Below are positions 10,445 to 21,458 of a DNA stretch of 47,372 nucleotides, piece by piece; position 1 is the stretch's first letter, and each line of letters starts with the position of its first letter. The stretch is taken from NCBI RefSeq assembly GCF_028598745.1, contig NZ_JAQRFK010000024.1, positions 1-47,372 on the forward strand. The letters run 5' to 3'. The position numbers and the translations under genes are program-made. The DNA comes from Xenorhabdus sp. IM139775. GTDB taxonomy: Bacteria; Pseudomonadota; Gammaproteobacteria; Enterobacterales; Enterobacteriaceae. Below the pieces are notes generated by a model, which worked only from the letters and a program-made list of their open reading frames with translations, searched no databases and was not told where the DNA came from.

Positions 10445-11455
10445 ATGTATTATTCTCTAGTACGGAAGGCATTGTTCCAGCTTGATCCTGAACAGGCACA
10501 TGAGCTGACTTTCCGCCAGCTTAAACGTGTCGCCGGTACGCCTTTCGAATTTCTTATCCGCCAGTCAGTTGCTACGAAACCCGTTACTTGCATGGGGTTG
10601 TCTTTCAACAATCCACTTGGTTTAGCCGCGGGTCTTGATAAAAACGGTGATTGTATTGATGCGTTCGGGGCGATGGGCTTTGGGTTTGTTGAAATTGGTA
10701 CAGTGACTCCGCGCCCACAAGCCGGAAATGATAAGCCAAGATTATTTCGTGTGGTTGAAGCGGAAGGGATTATCAACCGGATGGGGTTTAATAACCTTGG
10801 GGTGGATAATCTCGTTGAGAATGTTAAACGCGCAAAATACGATGGGATTATCGGGATCAATATTGGTAAAAATAAAGATACGCCGGTCGAAAATGGCAAA
10901 GAGGATTATTTAATTTGCATGGATAAAATTTATCCTCATGCAGGTTATATTGCTATTAATATTTCTTCTCCTAATACGCCGGGTTTGAGGACATTACAGT
11001 ATGGTGATGCACTGGATGATCTCTTATCTGCGATTAAAAATAAGCAAAGTGAACTTGAGCAAAAATTCCAGAAGTATGTTCCGGTTGCTGTTAAAATCTC
11101 TCCCGATCTGTCAGAAGAAGAATTAATAAAAATTGCTGATAGTTTAATGCGTCATCATATTGATGGGGTCATCGCAACAAATACCACATTGGATAGAAAG
11201 ATTGTGGAAGGTTTGCATCACTGCCAGCAGGCAGGAGGATTGAGTGGACGCCCTGTGCAATTGCGTAGCACAGAGATCATCCGTCGCCTTGCTCAAGAAT
11301 TAAAAGGTGAAATACCGATTATTGGTGTCGGTGGAATTGATTCACTTGTTGCAGCCAGAGAAAAAATGGAAGCAGGCGCTTCATTAATTCAGATATATTC
11401 TGGTTTTATCTATAAAGGGCCAAAACTCATCAAAGATATTATTAATCATATCTGA
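10445..11455 (+). CDS. pyrD: Dihydroorotate dehydrogenase (quinone), class 2
   Basis: This 336-residue FMN enzyme oxidises dihydroorotate to orotate at the inner membrane with quinone as acceptor, the fourth step of pyrimidine synthesis. The N-terminal helix pair ([20 protein letters not shown]) is the membrane and quinone docking element of class 2 enzymes. Substrate and FMN motifs include [27 protein letters not shown] and [12 protein letters not shown], which holds the catalytic serine of this class. The phosphate site is in GVGGIDS. A possible -10 element TATAAT sits at about 10374-10379. Confidence 0.97.
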   Translation: MYYSLVRKALFQLDPEQAHELTFRQLKRVAGTPFEFLIRQSVATKPVTCMGLSFNNPLGLAAGLDKNGDCIDAFGAMGFGFVEIGTVTPRPQAGNDKPRLFRVVEAEGIINRMGFNNLGVDNLVENVKRAKYDGIIGINIGKNKDTPVENGKEDYLICMDKIYPHAGYIAINISSPNTPGLRTLQYGDALDDLLSAIKNKQSELEQKFQKYVPVAVKISPDLSEEELIKIADSLMRHHIDGVIATNTTLDRKIVEGLHHCQQAGGLSGRPVQLRSTEIIRRLAQELKGEIPIIGVGGIDSLVAAREKMEAGASLIQIYSGFIYKGPKLIKDIINHI

Positions 11456-11614
11456 ATATTTGCTGCAATTTGGGGGCAGGGGTTTATTTCTGTCCTCAAC
11501 TCGTCTATATTTTATCTTATAGATAAAATTTTATCATTTATTTTTAACTTCCCATTTTGGTGTTAATGTTTATTTTTAACCAAAAAAGCTATTTTGAGCA
11601 TAAAAGGGTAATCA

Positions 11615-12166
11615 ATGAAAATTAGACCTGATGATCAGTGGCGCTGGTATTTCGACCCTGAGCATAGCCGCGTCATGCTCGATCTCGCTAATGGCATGGT
11701 TTTTCGTTCTTGTTTCCCAAGCAAAATGCTGACTAACGACGCTATTACCATGAAAGAAATGGCATTTTCTGTCGATGATGCTGCATTTTTTTACACCTTT
11801 GAAGAACATTCACGTTGTGTCAATATCGCTCCCGCACTGAGAGCTGAATTAGCTTTAAATGGGGTGGTTGCGTTACGTTTCATGAAACCACAAATGCCGA
11901 AGAGCTGGTATTTTTCCCATTTTTCTTTAGTAGAAAAACCAGAACACGGTGGCATTGTTCAGCTTCAATTACAGGCTAGTGGTACTGAAGCGCTGTTTAT
12001 GGTTGTAGAGGTGGGGGACAATGCCAGTTTATGTCTACTGGCACAGCAAAAATTAGCACTGAATGATCGTGTAATGAATTTTTGTGATCCCATTAAAGTG
12101 ATGAATGACCGCATGATGCCTTATATCGAGCCAACTCAGCCATCGGTATACGATAGGGCAATATAA
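11615..12166 (+). CDS. zapC: Cell division protein ZapC
   Basis: This is a 183-residue cytosolic FtsZ-ring-associated protein (YcbW). In E. coli, ZapC promotes lateral bundling of FtsZ filaments and suppresses FtsZ GTPase activity. Recognition rests on the conserved N-terminus (MKIRPDDQWRWYFDPEHSR), LDLANGMVFRS, LKPQMPKSW-like MKPQMPKSW and the C-terminal IKVMNDRMMP. It lies between pyrD and ycbX as in E. coli. The Shine-Dalgarno is AGGG about seven bases before ATG. Confidence 0.92.
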   Translation: MKIRPDDQWRWYFDPEHSRVMLDLANGMVFRSCFPSKMLTNDAITMKEMAFSVDDAAFFYTFEEHSRCVNIAPALRAELALNGVVALRFMKPQMPKSWYFSHFSLVEKPEHGGIVQLQLQASGTEALFMVVEVGDNASLCLLAQQKLALNDRVMNFCDPIKVMNDRMMPYIEPTQPSVYDRAI

Positions 12167-12357
12167 ATATTAGGCGTTGTGTTCATCATTTTATTAACCT
12201 TATTACGGCGGTTAATATTATTAATTGTACTTGATTACACTCCCCCAGATATATTTATCACATCAATCAACGCAATGGCTTGCTGCCATAATGATATCGC
12301 CTGATTAAAAATTCAATTAAAATTAATAAGATAGATATAAAAATAAAGTGGGTATAA

Positions 12358-12393
12358 AAATCAGGCAGAGGGATGCTTTACACCGCCTGATTT
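12358..12393. terminator. Inverted repeat between convergent zapC and ycbX
   Basis: AAATCAGGC and GCCTGATTT form a perfect 9-bp stem with an 18-base spacer, with T or A runs outside. It lies between the ends of zapC and ycbX and probably ends transcription of ycbX or of both genes. Confidence 0.6.
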
Positions 12394-12427
12394 AATCGAA
12401 AACACTATCGCCTTATATTATTAATGA

Positions 12428-13540
12428 TTACCCTAATTCAATGACTAAATTATTTTTAGGTATACAACTACATACCAGAATTTTTCCATCATTCTTGATG
12501 GACGTTGATTTTAATGGCAATACATCCCCTTTAATCAGAGACACCTTACAAGAGCCACAAATTCCGGCACGACATGAATAGGGAACCCGAATACCTTGAT
12601 CTTCGAGTTGCTCTAAAATAGTTTGCTGATTATTGCCGATAAAACGCTGTCCATTGAATTCAATAGAAATAGCCTGTTGAGCAACTTCCTTGATCGCCAA
12701 ATCGGTCGCCTGCTCACCGCCGCCATATTCGCGTGGCGGTCTTTTTTCTAAAATGGTAATCGGATCGCCAACACGGATAATGCCACTATTTCGGGCAATG
12801 GCATTCTGCCCAAAATCAACCGCCCCATTTTCTGTGGCCGTCCTGAAAGACTGTAGTGTAGCCAGTGGCTCCCCTTGCGGATTTTTACGCCCTTTTTCCG
12901 GACTGACGGTTGTCAAAATACAGCGACTGCAAGGTTTTGGCAGATCGAAAACAATATCGCCGATTTGGATAACCTGCCAGCTATCCTCTGCAAAAGGGGC
13001 AGCACCGGTGACAATGATATTGGCCCGAAACTGTTCTATTTTAATGCTGGCAGGGCAACGTTGTTGCAGGGCATGGAAAGAGGCTTCATTGATTATTAAA
13101 TAGGGAAAGCCATCAGCAAATGATAAAGAAACATCGGGGAATTTTTTGACCCGCCGTGTCAGTTCTTCACTGAGCCAGCGGAGTTGTACCGGTGTATTAA
13201 AAAAACCACTGAGCCAACGATTCACCCTCTCAGGGGCGACTAAAGCGGTAAAATGATTTCCCCAGACTTCGGTGGGGAAACGCGCCTCTTGGAAATCATC
13301 ATAAAGTACCGTTGCGCTTTCCCCGTTTGGTGCCTGCAAGTACAGACCGTTATGGAGCATCGCTGGCGTAAATAGCAGCATTTGTGGATATTGGCGGGCA
13401 GTCACAAAAGTACCGTCTGTTGTCGTTATCATAAAATTGCGGTCAAACATCAGGCCACTTTCATTGACGAGGGAATGAGAGAGTTGTAATCCACGCATGG
13501 ATTTGACGGGATAGGTATAAAGGCGCGACAGAGTTAACAT
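12428..13540 (-). CDS. ycbX: YcbX: MOSC-domain protein with C-terminal 2Fe-2S ferredoxin domain
   Basis: This 370-residue molybdenum-cofactor protein reduces N-hydroxylated base analogues such as 6-N-hydroxylaminopurine in E. coli. The N-terminal MOSC beta-barrel covers about residues 1-90 ([18 protein letters not shown]). The MOSC core follows, with the conserved cysteine in [12 protein letters not shown] (about residue 200). A plant-type ferredoxin domain occupies about residues 285-370, with cluster cysteines in [14 protein letters not shown] and the last in LVCSC. The length and two-domain layout equal those of E. coli YcbX. Confidence 0.93.
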   Translation of the reverse strand: MLTLSRLYTYPVKSMRGLQLSHSLVNESGLMFDRNFMITTTDGTFVTARQYPQMLLFTPAMLHNGLYLQAPNGESATVLYDDFQEARFPTEVWGNHFTALVAPERVNRWLSGFFNTPVQLRWLSEELTRRVKKFPDVSLSFADGFPYLIINEASFHALQQRCPASIKIEQFRANIIVTGAAPFAEDSWQVIQIGDIVFDLPKPCSRCILTTVSPEKGRKNPQGEPLATLQSFRTATENGAVDFGQNAIARNSGIIRVGDPITILEKRPPREYGGGEQATDLAIKEVAQQAISIEFNGQRFIGNNQQTILEQLEDQGIRVPYSCRAGICGSCKVSLIKGDVLPLKSTSIKNDGKILVCSCIPKNNLVIELG

Positions 13541-13557
13541 CCATTATCTCCAAAATA

Positions 13558-13609
13558 TTTTCATCTTTGCCGACATGTTTTTATCTTTACCAACATGTTT
13601 TCATCATTG
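13558..13609. repeat. Imperfect 20-bp tandem repeat upstream of ycbX and rlmL
   Basis: Two full units, TTTTCATCTTTGCCGACATG (13558-13577) and TTTTTATCTTTACCAACATG (13578-13597), differ at three positions. A third partial unit, TTTTCATCATTG, follows. They lie in the divergent promoter region between ycbX and rlmL. No regulator is recognised. Confidence 0.7.
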
Positions 13610-13701
13610 ATCGTGTCAGCAACTTTAGGAGATGTCGAAGGTATTGGCTATAATGTGCAACAATTTTTTTTAGTGGTGAATTTTTTGTAATGATGAATAA
13701 G

Positions 13702-15834
13702 ATGAACTCTCTGTTTGCCAGCACGGCTCGTGGGCTGGAAGAACTGTTAAAGAACGAACTGGAAATGCTGGGGGCGCAATCCTGCCAGATTGCCCAGGGT
13801 GGGGTTCATTTTCAGGGCGATGATCGGGTAATGTATCAGAGCCTGCTGTGGAGCAGGCTCGCATCCCGCATCATGATGCCGCTTAACGAATTTAACGTTT
13901 ATAGTGACTTGGATCTGTATCTTGGTGTCCAATCCATTGACTGGAGTGAGATTTTCTCAGTGGAGAGTACGTTCTCTGTGCATTTCAGTGGCACCAATGA
14001 GGAGATCAGAAATACACAATATGGCGCATTGAAAGTCAAGGATGCCATTGTCGATAGCTTTATGCGCAAAATAAAACAACGTCCTGATGTTGCCAAACAA
14101 CAACCGGATGTTCGTGTCCATGTTTTCCTGCATAAAGAGAAGGCAATCGTGTCACTCGATTTGAGTGGAGATAGCCTGCATATCCGTGGCTACCGTGATT
14201 TGGCGGGGCAAGCCCCCCTGAAAGAGAATCTGGCGGCCGCGATTATCTTGCGTTCTGGTTGGAGCGTAGGAACGCCAATGGTTGATCCTATGTGTGGCTC
14301 AGGGACATTGCTGATAGAAGCCGCCATGATGGCAGCAGATTGTGCACCCGGCCTGCACCGCAAGCATTGGGGATTTACTTCGTGGTTGAAATTCGATGAA
14401 ACCCTCTGGCGTGAAGTGACGACAGAAGCACAGGTGCGTTTCCGTAAGGGGTTACCGGAAACAACTTCCCGCTTTTTTGGCACGGATATTGATCGCCGTG
14501 TCATGGATATGGCACGTTCAAATGCACGCAGGGCAGGGGTAGCCCAATTGATCCAGTTCCAGCAGGGAGATGCCAGCAAACTGGAAAATCCCCTGCCGGA
14601 AGCAGAGGGAACCGTATTGAGCAACCCGCCTTATGGTGAGCGTCTTGAAAGTGAACCGGCTCTGATTGCACTGCATAGCGTATTTGGTCGCGTGATGAAA
14701 GCCCGTTTCCCCGGTTGGCGCTTGTCATTGTTCAGTGCTTCACCTGAGTTGTTGAGTTGCTTGCAATTACGCGCAGAACGTGAATTTAAGGCTAAAAATG
14801 GCCCGTTGGATTGTATCCAGAAAAATTATGCTATCCAGAAGCGTGAGCAGGGAGCGGATAAACCTCAGTCATTGGATACCGGTATTGCTGAGGATTATGC
14901 TAACCGTCTGCGCAAGAATGAAAAAAAACTCAGCAAGTGGGCCAAGCAGCAAGGCATTGACTGCTATCGTTTATATGATGCGGACTTACCTGAATATAAC
15001 GTGGCTGTTGATCGCTATGCCGATAAAATCGTTGTGCAAGAATATGCACCGCCGAAATCAGTGGATGCCAATAAAGCTCGCCAACGTCTGTTTGATGTGA
15101 TCAGTGCAACAATGAATGTGCTTGGCTTATCATCCAGCCAACTGATTTTGAAAACCCGCCAACGTCAAAAAGGCACAAGCCAGTATGAAAAAGTGGCCGA
15201 GAAGAAAGAATTCTTTTTGGTCAACGAATATGATGCGAAATTCTGGGTCAACCTGACCGATTATTTGGATACGGGATTATTCCTTGATCATCGTATTGCC
15301 CGCAAAACCTTGGGTGAAATGAGCCGAGGCAAAGATTTTCTTAACTTGTTTGCTTATACCGGTTCAGCGACCGTTCACGCAGGATTAGGCGGTGCGCGTT
15401 CGACAACCACGGTAGATATGTCTCGCACTTATCTTGAATGGGCAGAGAAAAACTTACAGGTGAATGGCTTAACCGGACGCCAGCACCGTTTGATTCAGGC
15501 TGATTGCTTGGGATGGTTAGCTGAGTCGCGTGAACAATTTGATCTCATCTTTATTGATCCCCCCACATTCTCTAACTCCAAGCGCATGGAAAACACGTTT
15601 GATGTTCAGCGTGATCACATCACATTATTGAAACAACTAAAATGCTTGTTACGTTCTGGTGGAACGCTAATGTTCTCCAATAATAAGCGGGGTTTTAAAA
15701 TGGATTTTGCTGAGTTGAATCAGTTAGGGCTGGTTGCCAATGAAATAACAGAAAAGACGCTGTCTCAGGATTTTGCCCGTAACCGTCAGATCCATAACTG
15801 TTGGCTGCTGCGTCACGCGGGTGAGGAAAAATAA
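13702..15834 (+). CDS. rlmL: 23S rRNA bifunctional methyltransferase RlmKL
   Basis: This protein fuses two SAM-dependent rRNA methyltransferases, making m2G2445 (RlmL half) and m7G2069 (RlmK half) in E. coli 23S rRNA. A THUMP domain lies at about residues 45-155. The RlmL domain has [15 protein letters not shown] and the catalytic NPPYGER. The RlmK domain has [18 protein letters not shown] and [10 protein letters not shown]. Homology favours the ATG at 13702 ([17 protein letters not shown]), giving 710 residues. Two earlier in-frame ATGs at 13690 and 13693 would add up to four residues and cannot be excluded, because no start has a strong Shine-Dalgarno. The uup gene follows four bases later. 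Confidence 0.95.
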   Translation: MNSLFASTARGLEELLKNELEMLGAQSCQIAQGGVHFQGDDRVMYQSLLWSRLASRIMMPLNEFNVYSDLDLYLGVQSIDWSEIFSVESTFSVHFSGTNEEIRNTQYGALKVKDAIVDSFMRKIKQRPDVAKQQPDVRVHVFLHKEKAIVSLDLSGDSLHIRGYRDLAGQAPLKENLAAAIILRSGWSVGTPMVDPMCGSGTLLIEAAMMAADCAPGLHRKHWGFTSWLKFDETLWREVTTEAQVRFRKGLPETTSRFFGTDIDRRVMDMARSNARRAGVAQLIQFQQGDASKLENPLPEAEGTVLSNPPYGERLESEPALIALHSVFGRVMKARFPGWRLSLFSASPELLSCLQLRAEREFKAKNGPLDCIQKNYAIQKREQGADKPQSLDTGIAEDYANRLRKNEKKLSKWAKQQGIDCYRLYDADLPEYNVAVDRYADKIVVQEYAPPKSVDANKARQRLFDVISATMNVLGLSSSQLILKTRQRQKGTSQYEKVAEKKEFFLVNEYDAKFWVNLTDYLDTGLFLDHRIARKTLGEMSRGKDFLNLFAYTGSATVHAGLGGARSTTTVDMSRTYLEWAEKNLQVNGLTGRQHRLIQADCLGWLAESREQFDLIFIDPPTFSNSKRMENTFDVQRDHITLLKQLKCLLRSGGTLMFSNNKRGFKMDFAELNQLGLVANEITEKTLSQDFARNRQIHNCWLLRHAGEEK

Positions 15835-15838
15835 CACT

Positions 15839-17749
15839 ATGTCATTAATTAATTTATCTGGTGCTTGGTTATCATTCAGTGATGCACCCTTGTTGGATAA
15901 TGCAGAACTGCACATCGAAGAAAACGAAAGGGTGTGTCTGGTCGGGCGAAATGGTGCGGGCAAATCCACATTGTTGCGCGTGTTGGCAAAAGAGCAACCA
16001 TTGGATGATGGTCAGGTTATTTATGAACAAGATCTGATTGTTGCGCGTTTACAGCAAGATCCTCCGCGTGACATAGAAGGCACGGTATTTGATTTTGTTG
16101 CCGAAGGGGTAAAAGAGCAGGCTGAATACCTTAAAGCGTACCATCATGCTTTACATTTGATCGAAACCGATCCGAGTGAGAAAAACCTCAACCGCTTGGC
16201 CGAGTTGCAGGAAGTGCTGGATATCCGTGGCCTCTGGTCACTGGATAAGCGGATTAGCGATGTGTTGAAACAGCTCTCCCTGCCGGCAGAAGCGGAACTC
16301 TCTTCATTGTCCGGCGGGTGGTTACGTAAGGCCGCATTGGGCAGGGCGCTGGTTTGCTCGCCAAAAGTACTGTTTCTCGATGAACCGACCAACCACCTTG
16401 ATATTGATACCATCGAATGGCTGGAAAATTTCCTGAAAGACTTCAATGGCAGTCTGGTGTTTATTTCCCATGACCGCTCATTCATTCGTAATATGGCGAC
16501 GCGCATTGTCGATCTGGATCGCGGAAAGATGACCTCGTGGCCGGGAAATTACGATAAGTATTTAGATGGAAAAGAAGAGGCGCTGCGGGTTGAAGAGTTG
16601 CAGAATGCTGAATTTGACAAAAAACTGGCGCAGGAAGAAGTTTGGATCCGTCAGGGCATTAAAGCACGCCGTACCCGAAATGAAGGCCGGGTAAGGGCAT
16701 TGAAAGCACTACGTGTAGAACACTCTGAACGTCGCAATGTGATGGGAACGGCGAAAATGCAGGTCGAGGAAGCGACACGTTCCGGTAAGATTGTCTTTGA
16801 AATGGAAAATGTCAATTACCGGATTGGTGATAAGACATTAGTCAACAATTTCTCGGCCCAAGTTCAACGCGGTGACAAAATTGCATTGGTGGGGCCAAAT
16901 GGCTGCGGTAAAACGACATTATTGAAGTTAATGCTGGGTGATTTGCCGGCAGACAGTGGGCGCATTCACTGTGGCACAAAACTTGAGGTGGCTTACTTTG
17001 ATCAGCATCGTGCCGCACTGGATCCGGATAGAACCGTCATGGATAACCTCGCTGAAGGTAAACAGGAAGTGATGGTCAACGGGCGTCCCCGTCATGTACT
17101 GGGTTATTTACAAGATTTCCTTTTCCATCCCAAACGTGCAATGACCCCGGTGCGGGCACTGTCTGGTGGTGAGCGCAATCGCCTGTTGCTGGCGCGTCTG
17201 TTTTTGAAACCAAGCAACTTGCTTATTCTTGACGAACCGACCAATGACCTTGATGTTGAAACATTAGAATTACTTGAAGAATTAGTTGATGGTTATACCG
17301 GCACTGTGATTCTGGTGAGCCATGATCGTCAATTTGTTGATAATTCAGTTACTGAATGCTGGATTTTTGAAGGTAACGGTGAAATCAACCATTATGTCGG
17401 GGGATATTACGATGCCCAACAGCAACGGATGCAAACTGTTTCCCTGCGTCAACCCCCGGGGAAAAAGGCTGATGTTGAAAATAAGGCGGTAAAACCGAAA
17501 GAATCGCCTAAACAGACAAACAATAAGATAAGTTACCATTTACGGCGTGAATTAGAACAACTACCCTTATTATTAGAGAAATTAGAAACAGAGATCAATC
17601 AATTGCAATCTCAGGTCAGTGACCCGGAATTCTTTAACCAATCACATGAAATTACGCAAAATACTCTGAATGAATTGGCAAATAAAGAACAAGAATTGGA
17701 AACTGCTTTTGATCGTTGGCAGGAATTGGAAATGATGAAAAATGGATGA
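15839..17749 (+). CDS. uup: ABC-F ATPase Uup
   Basis: This 636-residue soluble ABC-F protein has two ATPase domains and no membrane part. In E. coli, Uup binds branched DNA and ribosomes and reduces precise excision of transposons. The first domain has Walker A GRNGAGKST (about residue 38), signature LSGGWLRK and Walker B LFLDEPTNHLD. The second has GPNGCGKTT, LSGGERNR and LILDEPTNDLD. A charged coiled-coil C-terminal domain (about residues 555-636) is typical of Uup. The start at 15839 follows GAGGAAAA at good spacing. The longer frame from 15773 lies inside rlmL and is not needed. It is cotranscribed with rlmL. Confidence 0.96.
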   Translation: MSLINLSGAWLSFSDAPLLDNAELHIEENERVCLVGRNGAGKSTLLRVLAKEQPLDDGQVIYEQDLIVARLQQDPPRDIEGTVFDFVAEGVKEQAEYLKAYHHALHLIETDPSEKNLNRLAELQEVLDIRGLWSLDKRISDVLKQLSLPAEAELSSLSGGWLRKAALGRALVCSPKVLFLDEPTNHLDIDTIEWLENFLKDFNGSLVFISHDRSFIRNMATRIVDLDRGKMTSWPGNYDKYLDGKEEALRVEELQNAEFDKKLAQEEVWIRQGIKARRTRNEGRVRALKALRVEHSERRNVMGTAKMQVEEATRSGKIVFEMENVNYRIGDKTLVNNFSAQVQRGDKIALVGPNGCGKTTLLKLMLGDLPADSGRIHCGTKLEVAYFDQHRAALDPDRTVMDNLAEGKQEVMVNGRPRHVLGYLQDFLFHPKRAMTPVRALSGGERNRLLLARLFLKPSNLLILDEPTNDLDVETLELLEELVDGYTGTVILVSHDRQFVDNSVTECWIFEGNGEINHYVGGYYDAQQQRMQTVSLRQPPGKKADVENKAVKPKESPKQTNNKISYHLRRELEQLPLLLEKLETEINQLQSQVSDPEFFNQSHEITQNTLNELANKEQELETAFDRWQELEMMKNG

Positions 17750-17798
17750 TAGCTGCCGCGTAAAAGAAACGTGTGAGTTTTGCTAAAGGAGAAACACT

Positions 17799-19067
17799 TT
17801 GTGTTCCAACAATCACCAGCATGACAAGCTGGTTCTTTGTCCCCAATGCGACATGTTGGTGGCTGTGCCTGATTTGGAACAAGGGAAAAAAGCGGTTTGT
17901 CCACGGTGTAACGCGTTGCTGACAGCAAAGTGGAAAGAACCGCGTAATCAACCAACAGGCTATGCGTTAAGCGCACTCATCATGCTCTTTCTCGCTTGCC
18001 TGTTTCCTTTTGTTAGCATGAGTGTTGCGGGGATGGTGAGTGAAATAACATTAACTCAGATCCCCAAGGTGATGTTCAGTGAAAACTATTCCAGCATGGC
18101 GGTGTTTTTCCTGATCTTCGTCCAGCTCGTGCCGGCATTTTGTATGGTTGCCGTCATCCTCTTATGCCAGAACGTTAAAATGGCGCGCCGCTTGAAAATA
18201 GAGCTGGCGCGTATTTTGTTTCAGATGAAAACGTGGTGCATGGCAGAAATCTTCCTCGCGGGTGTGCTGGTGAGCTTTGTTAAATTGATGGCACATGGCG
18301 AAATCAGCGTCGGCCTGAGTTTCTTCCCTTACTGCCTGTTTTGCCTGTTTCAGGTCAGGGCGTTTCAGTGTCTCGACCGACATTGGTTTTGGAATGAAAT
18401 AGCGCCGGCACCTAAAGTTTGTCATACCTTGCAGGCGGGGAAACCCGGCCTGATGCAAGGTGTCAGGCTCTGCCAGTGCTGTACCGCAATCTTGCCTGCC
18501 CAACAATCGCGCTGCCTTCGTTGCCACACAAAGGGACATGCCCGCCGTCGTAATAGCCTTCAATACACAATGGCACTGCTGGTAACATCAGCCGTACTTT
18601 ATATTCCGGCGAATATTTTGCCTATCATGGTCACTCAGGCGCTGGGACAACAAATTAATTCCACCATTTTTGAAGGGGTGATTTTACTTTGGAGCTCAGG
18701 CTCTTATCCAGTTGCAATGGTTATTTTTATTGCCAGTATCATGGTGCCGGTCTTGAAAATGCTGGCGATTAGCTGGTTATGCTGGGATGCAAAAAGCCAG
18801 ACGAGCCATGATTCCGAAAAAATGAATTTTATTTATGAAATGGTGGAGTTTGTTGGGCGTTGGTCGATGATTGATGTATTCGTTATTGCCGTTCTGTCCG
18901 CATTGGTTCGCATGGGGCAACTGATGAGTATCTATCCTGCTCTGGGCGCCGTACTGTTTGCACTGGTGGTTGTTTTGACGATGTTTGCATCAATCATGTT
19001 CGATCCGCGTTTAACTTGGGACAAAGCCAATCGAAAATTTGAGCGACATAAGAATGAGGAGTCGTAA
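17799..19067 (+). CDS. pqiA: Intermembrane transport protein PqiA
   Basis: This 422-residue inner-membrane partner of the MCE protein PqiB belongs to a system thought to move lipids between the membranes; pqi genes respond to paraquat through SoxRS in E. coli. It has two homologous halves, each with zinc-finger-like cysteine pairs (CPQCDML and CPRCNALL; CQCCTAIL and CLRCHTKGH) followed by about four membrane segments. Translation appears to start at TTG (17799): AAGGAG lies eight bases upstream and MCSNNH matches the family N-terminus. The GTG two bases later is in a frame that closes at once. It overlaps the region of the pqiB start. Confidence 0.95.
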   Translation: MCSNNHQHDKLVLCPQCDMLVAVPDLEQGKKAVCPRCNALLTAKWKEPRNQPTGYALSALIMLFLACLFPFVSMSVAGMVSEITLTQIPKVMFSENYSSMAVFFLIFVQLVPAFCMVAVILLCQNVKMARRLKIELARILFQMKTWCMAEIFLAGVLVSFVKLMAHGEISVGLSFFPYCLFCLFQVRAFQCLDRHWFWNEIAPAPKVCHTLQAGKPGLMQGVRLCQCCTAILPAQQSRCLRCHTKGHARRRNSLQYTMALLVTSAVLYIPANILPIMVTQALGQQINSTIFEGVILLWSSGSYPVAMVIFIASIMVPVLKMLAISWLCWDAKSQTSHDSEKMNFIYEMVEFVGRWSMIDVFVIAVLSALVRMGQLMSIYPALGAVLFALVVVLTMFASIMFDPRLTWDKANRKFERHKNEES

Positions 19068-19068
19068 G

Positions 19069-20718
19069 GTGACGGATAAAGAAGAAGATCTGACTCAGGC
19101 CAGAATTCGTAAACTTAAGAGCTGGTCACCTGTATGGATCGTACCCATTATCACTGTGCTTATCGGGGCTTGGATACTGTTTTATCATTTCAGTCATCAG
19201 GGACCGGAAGTCACATTGGTCACTTCCAATGCTGAAGGTATTGAAGCCGGTAAAACTAAGATTAAAAGCCGCAGCGTTGACGTTGGCGTCGTTGAAAGCG
19301 TGTCTTTGAGCGAAAATTTGGGGCAGGTTATCATTAAAGCCCGCCTCAATGACGGCATGAATCGCTTGTTACACAAAGATTCGGCTTTCTGGGTGGTGAA
19401 ACCTCAGATTGGCCGTGAAGGTGTTTCTGGCCTGAGTACATTACTGTCCGGGGTTTTTATCGAATTACAGCCCGGTACAGAAGATGAAGAAGAAAACAGC
19501 TTTTCATTGCTGGATGCCCCACCACTTGCTTCCCCTGATGTAAAAGGAATTCGCCTTATTCTGACCAGCGAGAAAGCAGGGCGGTTAACCCCCGGCGATC
19601 CGGTGTTATTTCGGGGATATCGCGTAGGTTCCGTTGAAGCCGGCACGTTTGATCCAGTCTCCCGATTGGTTCGCTATCAAATTTTCGTTAAAGCACCTTA
19701 TGACGCCCTGTTGACCACCAATGTCAGATTCTGGGAAGACAGTGGTGTCACATTTGATATGTCATCACAAGGGATACGGGTTGAAGTGGCTTCATTATCA
19801 ACTTTGTTTGGTGCGGGGGTGAGTTTTGATATACCGAAAGGTTGGGAACGGGGTAATCCGGTTAAAGAAAAGGAAGTCTTCAAACTCTATGAGAGTGAGA
19901 AAAATATCCAAAACACACTTTATACAGAACATACAGAAATTTTATTATTTTTCTCTGATTCTGTGCGTGGCTTGCAGCCGGGAGCACCTGTCGAATTCCG
20001 GGGTATTCGGGTAGGAACGGTAGCAAAAGTGCCCTTTTATATTGAAGGTATTAAACAGCGTATCGACAGTGACTTCCGTATTCCTGTCTTGATTCATATC
20101 GAGCCTGGCCGGTTTGTCAAAGAGTTGGGTAATGGACTCAACACAGACAAAGAATTAAAAGAAACGATAGCGCGGGGTTTAAGGGCCACGTTGAAGTCCG
20201 GCAACTTATTGACAGGTGCGTTGTTTATTGATCTGGACTTTTTCCCTCATGAGAAAGCTTGGGAAGGTTCGTATGACATTGCAGGTTATAAAACCCTGCC
20301 TACGGTCAGTGGTGGTTTGGCGCAAATTCAACAAAAAGTCATCACGGCGCTGGATAAGATCAATGGCATGCCGATTGAGCCAGTCTTTGTTCAGGCCACG
20401 CGTGCACTGGAAGAGAGCCGGAAAACCATCAAAACAGCGCAGAAAACCATGGATGAATTAAACCGTATTCTTGCGAGTAAAGAAGCACAGGAGCTGCCTA
20501 AAGATATACAAAGTACATTACAGGCGTTGAATCGCAGTATGCAGGGGATTCAGCCAGGCTCACCGGCTTATAGTAAGTTGATGGATAATATGCAACGGTT
20601 GGATCAGGTATTACGTGAATTGCAGCCTGTTTTGCAGACACTCAATAACAAGAGTAATGCCTTGGTATTTGAAGCAGAAGCCGTAAACGATCCTGAACCT
20701 AAAAAGGCGCCTAACTGA
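19069..20718 (+). CDS. pqiB: MCE-domain intermembrane transport protein PqiB
   Basis: This protein of about 549 residues has a short cytosolic tail, one inner-membrane anchor (about residues 22-42, PVWIVPIITVLIGAWILFYH) and periplasmic MCE domains. In E. coli, PqiB forms a hexameric syringe-like tube spanning the periplasm. Three MCE repeats are visible from their openings: GPEVTLVTSNAEGIEAG, VKGIRLILTSEKAGRL and HTEILLFFSDSVRGLQPG. A helical C-terminal region follows. GTG at 19069 has an ideal AGGAG seven bases upstream and is preferred over the in-frame TTG at 19039 or ATG at 19054. The stop overlaps the pqiC start (TGATG). Confidence 0.95.
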   Translation: MTDKEEDLTQARIRKLKSWSPVWIVPIITVLIGAWILFYHFSHQGPEVTLVTSNAEGIEAGKTKIKSRSVDVGVVESVSLSENLGQVIIKARLNDGMNRLLHKDSAFWVVKPQIGREGVSGLSTLLSGVFIELQPGTEDEEENSFSLLDAPPLASPDVKGIRLILTSEKAGRLTPGDPVLFRGYRVGSVEAGTFDPVSRLVRYQIFVKAPYDALLTTNVRFWEDSGVTFDMSSQGIRVEVASLSTLFGAGVSFDIPKGWERGNPVKEKEVFKLYESEKNIQNTLYTEHTEILLFFSDSVRGLQPGAPVEFRGIRVGTVAKVPFYIEGIKQRIDSDFRIPVLIHIEPGRFVKELGNGLNTDKELKETIARGLRATLKSGNLLTGALFIDLDFFPHEKAWEGSYDIAGYKTLPTVSGGLAQIQQKVITALDKINGMPIEPVFVQATRALEESRKTIKTAQKTMDELNRILASKEAQELPKDIQSTLQALNRSMQGIQPGSPAYSKLMDNMQRLDQVLRELQPVLQTLNNKSNALVFEAEAVNDPEPKKAPN

Positions 20719-21344
20719 TGAAAAAATTGATTGCAAAACTGGCATTTTTTATCTCCTTCAGTGTGTTTATTGTGGGGAGTGGGCTTACTTCGGGATGCAG
20801 CAGCAGCCAGCCACAAAAAACCTATTATCAGTTACCGGTCTTGACTCACTTATCACCGGAAGAGCAGAGTCCGGTATCACAGGAAGGTAAACCGGGGGCT
20901 AAACATGAACGGCAGCTATGGATAAAACGGGTTAACCTTTCTGACTATCTTGCCGCTCCCGGCATTGGGTATCAGACGGGGAAGGTGAGTTATATCAACG
21001 CATCGAACCATTTATGGGCCAGCCCATTGCAGCAACAGTTACAACAAATCTTGATCTCTGAGCTGAGCGCCGCATTGCCACATCGTTTGGTTTCTGGGCA
21101 GGAATTGGAACCAGGCGCAGATACGTTGGATATCACACTAACGGCTTTTCACGGGCGCTATGATGGTCAGGTATTGATTGAAGGCTATTGGCTATTGTCT
21201 CACTCAGGCAGGGTGATTAAGCGGCCATTTAGCCTTAAGTTGAAACAGGAAAAAGATGGCTACGCTGAATTAGTCCTTACTTTGGCAAAGGGCTATAGCC
21301 AGTTAACCAAATCCATCGCCGGGCAACTCTCTTTGCAACATTAA
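20718..21344 (+). CDS. pqiC: Outer-membrane lipoprotein PqiC (YmbA)
   Basis: This 208-residue lipoprotein is the outer-membrane end of the PqiABC intermembrane transport system. The signal sequence MKKLIAKLAFFISFSVFIVG ends in a lipobox LTSGC, with the lipidated Cys near residue 28. The residues after Cys are Ser-Ser, consistent with Lol sorting to the outer membrane. The ABC-transporter auxiliary-type fold is suggested by YYQLPVLT and the C-terminal LSLQH. Its start overlaps the pqiB stop, implying translational coupling. Confidence 0.93.
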   Translation: MKKLIAKLAFFISFSVFIVGSGLTSGCSSSQPQKTYYQLPVLTHLSPEEQSPVSQEGKPGAKHERQLWIKRVNLSDYLAAPGIGYQTGKVSYINASNHLWASPLQQQLQQILISELSAALPHRLVSGQELEPGADTLDITLTAFHGRYDGQVLIEGYWLLSHSGRVIKRPFSLKLKQEKDGYAELVLTLAKGYSQLTKSIAGQLSLQH

Positions 21345-21458
21345 CAAGCGATGAATATCTCTGCTTGATATTCATTTCACATAGGGGTATGACTAGCGCT
21401 AATCGGGCAGAAAACGAACATTGTTTTATCTTCATGGTCACAAGTGAGGAAATGAGGC

